This document shows positions 5,773 through 5,868 of a stretch of 5,868 nucleotides of DNA, piece by piece. The notes below the pieces were generated by a model. It was given only the letters and a program-made list of their open reading frames with translations, made no database searches and was not told where the DNA came from. The DNA is taken from assembly GCA_007135995.1 (NCBI GenBank), contig SLHU01000349.1:1-5868 (forward strand), given 5' to 3'. The stretch's first letter is position 1. Each line of letters begins with the position of its first letter. The position numbers were made by a program, and so were the translations under genes. Source of the stretch: Clostridiales bacterium (lineage in GTDB: Bacteria; Bacillota; Clostridia; Saccharofermentanales; UBA5734).

Positions 5773-5863
5773 GGAGAAGTAGCGAAGTGGCCGTAACGCG
5801 CCGCACTCGAAATGCGGTTGTCCAGCAATGGGCACGTGGGTTCGAATCCCACCTTCTCCGCCA
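5773..5863 (+). tRNA. tRNA-Ser(CGA), with encoded CCA
   Basis: Reads UCG codons. The acceptor stem pairs GGAGAAG (5773-5779) with CTTCTCC (5853-5859), followed by discriminator G5860 and encoded CCA 5861-5863. The D-arm stem is GCG/CGC (5782-5784, 5797-5799). The anticodon stem CCGCA/TGCGG (5801-5805, 5813-5817) closes the loop CTCGAAA with anticodon CGA at 5808-5810. A long variable arm TGTCC/GGGCA (5819-5823, 5830-5834) is the class II feature of serine tRNAs. The T arm is GTGGG-TTCGAAT-CCCAC (5836-5852). Discriminator G also fits serine. Its terminator or further tRNAs would lie beyond the window. Confidence 0.97.
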
Positions 5864-5868
5864 AGGAA

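Noticed and set aside
5653..5835. A 60-codon minus-strand frame.
   Set aside because: Runs through most of the tRNA-Ser gene and its promoter; not credible as a gene.
5773..5863. The tRNA-Ser as an integration site bounding a mobile island.
   Set aside because: No copy of the tRNA 3' end was seen elsewhere in the window, no integrase is present, and the Zorya-like genes lie on the 5' side of the tRNA, not the usual side for integration.

Overview
The window looks like chromosomal DNA of a low-to-medium GC Gram-positive bacterium (Bacillota; class not settled). The grounds are strong GAGGAGG-type ribosome binding sites six bases before three of the four starts, TATAAT/TTGACT promoters, a CCA-encoding tRNA-Ser, and a FabT-like palindrome in front of a fatty-acid gene. 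All genes are on the + strand: fabD, an M29 aminopeptidase, a membrane/coiled-coil protein, an alpha-helical soluble protein, and tRNA-Ser(CGA).

Region by region: 1-128 is a promoter and operator region. 129-1064 encodes malonyl-CoA:ACP transacylase with its own promoter. 1065-1227 holds a short degenerate tandem repeat and an extended -10 promoter. 1228-2349 encodes an M29 metallo-aminopeptidase. 24 bases later, 2374-4017 encodes a 547-residue protein with the topology of MotA/TolQ/ExbB channel subunits and a very long helical tail, most like ZorA of the Zorya anti-phage system. 4018-4264 is a gap with two 37-bp tandem repeats and a 20-codon reading frame. 4265-5554 encodes a 429-residue protein whose second half resembles the EH-signature domain of ZorC. 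5555-5772 is intergenic with a canonical promoter for the tRNA-Ser gene at 5773-5863.

The first two genes and the tRNA are housekeeping. The 2374 and 4265 genes together are the item of interest: they look like a divergent ZorA-ZorC pair, in the right order, with no ZorB (peptidoglycan-binding stator partner) and no ZorD/E (helicase or nuclease effector) between the aminopeptidase and the tRNA. This is either a minimal or novel Zorya-related system, or the remnant of a full one. Both family calls were made by eye from topology and motif pattern and need a profile or structure search. The intergenic regions also share several repeated words, including a nearly identical 19/20-base block that starts at a TATAAT box in two places.
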